Assembly: GCA_003248965.1 (NCBI GenBank)
Contig: QFQU01000012.1
Location: 62,001 to 126,000, forward strand
Length of the DNA stretch: 64,000 bases
Source of the DNA: Brevundimonas sp.
GTDB lineage: Bacteria; Pseudomonadota; Alphaproteobacteria; Caulobacterales; Caulobacteraceae
Direction of reading: 5' to 3'
This document shows, one piece after another, positions 63,453 to 64,000 of this stretch; within the stretch, counting starts at the first letter, position 1; the number at the start of each line of letters is the position of its first letter. Both the position numbers and the translations under genes were made by a program. The notes beneath the pieces are model-generated. The model was given only the letters and a program-made list of their open reading frames with translations. It did not search any database and was not told the origin of the DNA.

Positions 63453-63892
63453 TACGCGGCTTCCTCGACATGAGCGACGCCGGCGTCGATGCGGGTCACG
63501 ACCTTGGTGCGGACCGGCAGCTTGGCGGCGCCGAGACGGAGCGCTTCGCGGGCGATGTCGTCCGGAACGCCGTCGATTTCAAACAGGATACGGCCGGGGT
63601 GGCAGCGCGCGGCCCAGTGGTCCACGGCGCCCTTGCCCTTGCCCATCCGGACTTCGGCCGGCTTGCCCGTGACGGGCAGGTCGGGGAAGACGCGGATCCA
63701 GACGCGGCCCTGACGCTTCATCTGGCGGGTGATCGCGCGGCGGGCCGCTTCGATCTGACGCGCGGTGATGCGCTCGGGTTCCAGCGTCTTCAGGCCGTAG
63801 GACCCGAAGTTCAGCGAGAAGCCGCCCTTGGCCGAGCCGTGGATGCGGCCCTTGAAGGCCTTGCGGTACTTGGTCTTCTTCGGTTGCAACAT
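63452..63892 (-). CDS. rplP: 50S ribosomal protein L16
   Basis: 146 residues: '[19 protein letters not shown]', '[20 protein letters not shown]' and '[20 protein letters not shown]' are diagnostic. L16 contacts the A-site tRNA elbow. It follows rpsC by three bases. Confidence 0.99.
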   Translation of the reverse strand: MLQPKKTKYRKAFKGRIHGSAKGGFSLNFGSYGLKTLEPERITARQIEAARRAITRQMKRQGRVWIRVFPDLPVTGKPAEVRMGKGKGAVDHWAARCHPGRILFEIDGVPDDIAREALRLGAAKLPVRTKVVTRIDAGVAHVEEAA

Positions 63893-63895
63893 GAC

Positions 63896-64000
63896 TTAGT
63901 TCTCACGTCCCCGGTCGCGACGCGGACCGCGGTCGCCACGGGGGCCGCCGCGTTCGCGGCCTTCGTTCGAGGACGGACCCGAGGCTTCCTGGGCCCAACG
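63896..64000 (-). CDS. rpsC: 30S ribosomal protein S3, C-terminal end (5' part outside window)
   Basis: The last 34 codons before a TAA at 63898-63896 read 'RWAQEASGPSSNEGRERGG' and then a Gly/Arg/Asp/Pro-rich tail. Disordered arginine-rich C-termini like this are normal for alphaproteobacterial S3. The assignment rests mainly on the rpsC-rplP-rpmC-rpsQ order. Confidence 0.9.
   Translation of the reverse strand, partial: RWAQEASGPSSNEGRERGGPRGDRGPRRDRGREN

Noticed and set aside
1..64000. tRNA or rRNA genes, CRISPR arrays, intact insertion sequences, prophage
   Set aside because: None seen. Gaps are short and explained by promoters, hairpins or palindromes, and no transposase or phage structural gene appears.

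Overview
The window is a GC-rich, densely coded stretch of an alphaproteobacterial chromosome. Gene order and protein style point to the Caulobacterales, most likely Brevundimonas or a close relative. Supporting clues are the lptD-surA-pdxA-ksgA, fabF-acpP-fabG-fabD and aroB-aroK|xerD|accA neighbourhoods, a 186-residue Adk, an RNase E with a long acidic/arginine-rich tail, REP-like palindromes, and GANTC (CcrM-type) sites. The genus is inferred from recalled family resemblance; nothing was searched.

Layout. (1) 1-5027 (+): end of lptD, then surA, pdxA, ksgA and a PLP aminotransferase, joined by 4-base overlaps. (2) 5024-13204 (-): a membrane hybrid histidine kinase, then gmk-yicC-mltG and the fatty-acid synthesis genes fabF, acpP, fabG and fabD. 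(3) 13287-15386 (-): a cytochrome b561-YceI fusion and a separate YceI lipoprotein. (4) 15522-17411 (+): mutL. (5) 17518-19746: a less GC-rich restriction-modification island, with methyltransferase and putative endonuclease converging and overlapping at their 3' ends. (6) 19859-28036: housekeeping and small genes (LMW phosphatase, rsmD, GFA protein, rluB, tadA, MliC-like lipoprotein, GNAT, aroB, aroK), ending in an xerD that looks broken. (7) 28054-28573: a DUF1902/HicA toxin-antitoxin remnant between xerD and accA. (8) 28663-40659: accA, an orphan receiver plus a CheE-like partner, an ABC exporter, threonine aldolase, MscS, an ATP-dependent DNA ligase, a second hybrid kinase, bolA, a J-domain protein and an amidase. 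(9) 40660-53141: a structured leader and rne, an M48/TPR protease, a DsbA-like protein, a TPR protein, a lipoprotein phosphodiesterase, an ABC transporter pair and poxB. (10) 53223-64000 (-): the S10/spc/alpha ribosomal protein block from rpsC down to rplQ, with secY, adk, a TonB-like gene and rpoA.

How the genes work together. Many are envelope genes (lptD, surA, mltG, amiC, fab genes, lipoproteins, TonB, M48 protease) or information-processing genes (ribosomal proteins, rpoA, rne, ksgA, rsmD, rluB, tadA). The accessory signals most worth checking are the apparent deletion of the catalytic end of xerD, the convergent R-M pair with an unrecognised endonuclease, the toxin remnant with no normal start codon, the TonB-like gene inside the ribosomal block together with a promoter and leader that restart the alpha operon, the stem-loop-rich rne leader, and a possible general-stress promoter in front of poxB. 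No tRNA, rRNA, CRISPR array or intact IS element was seen.
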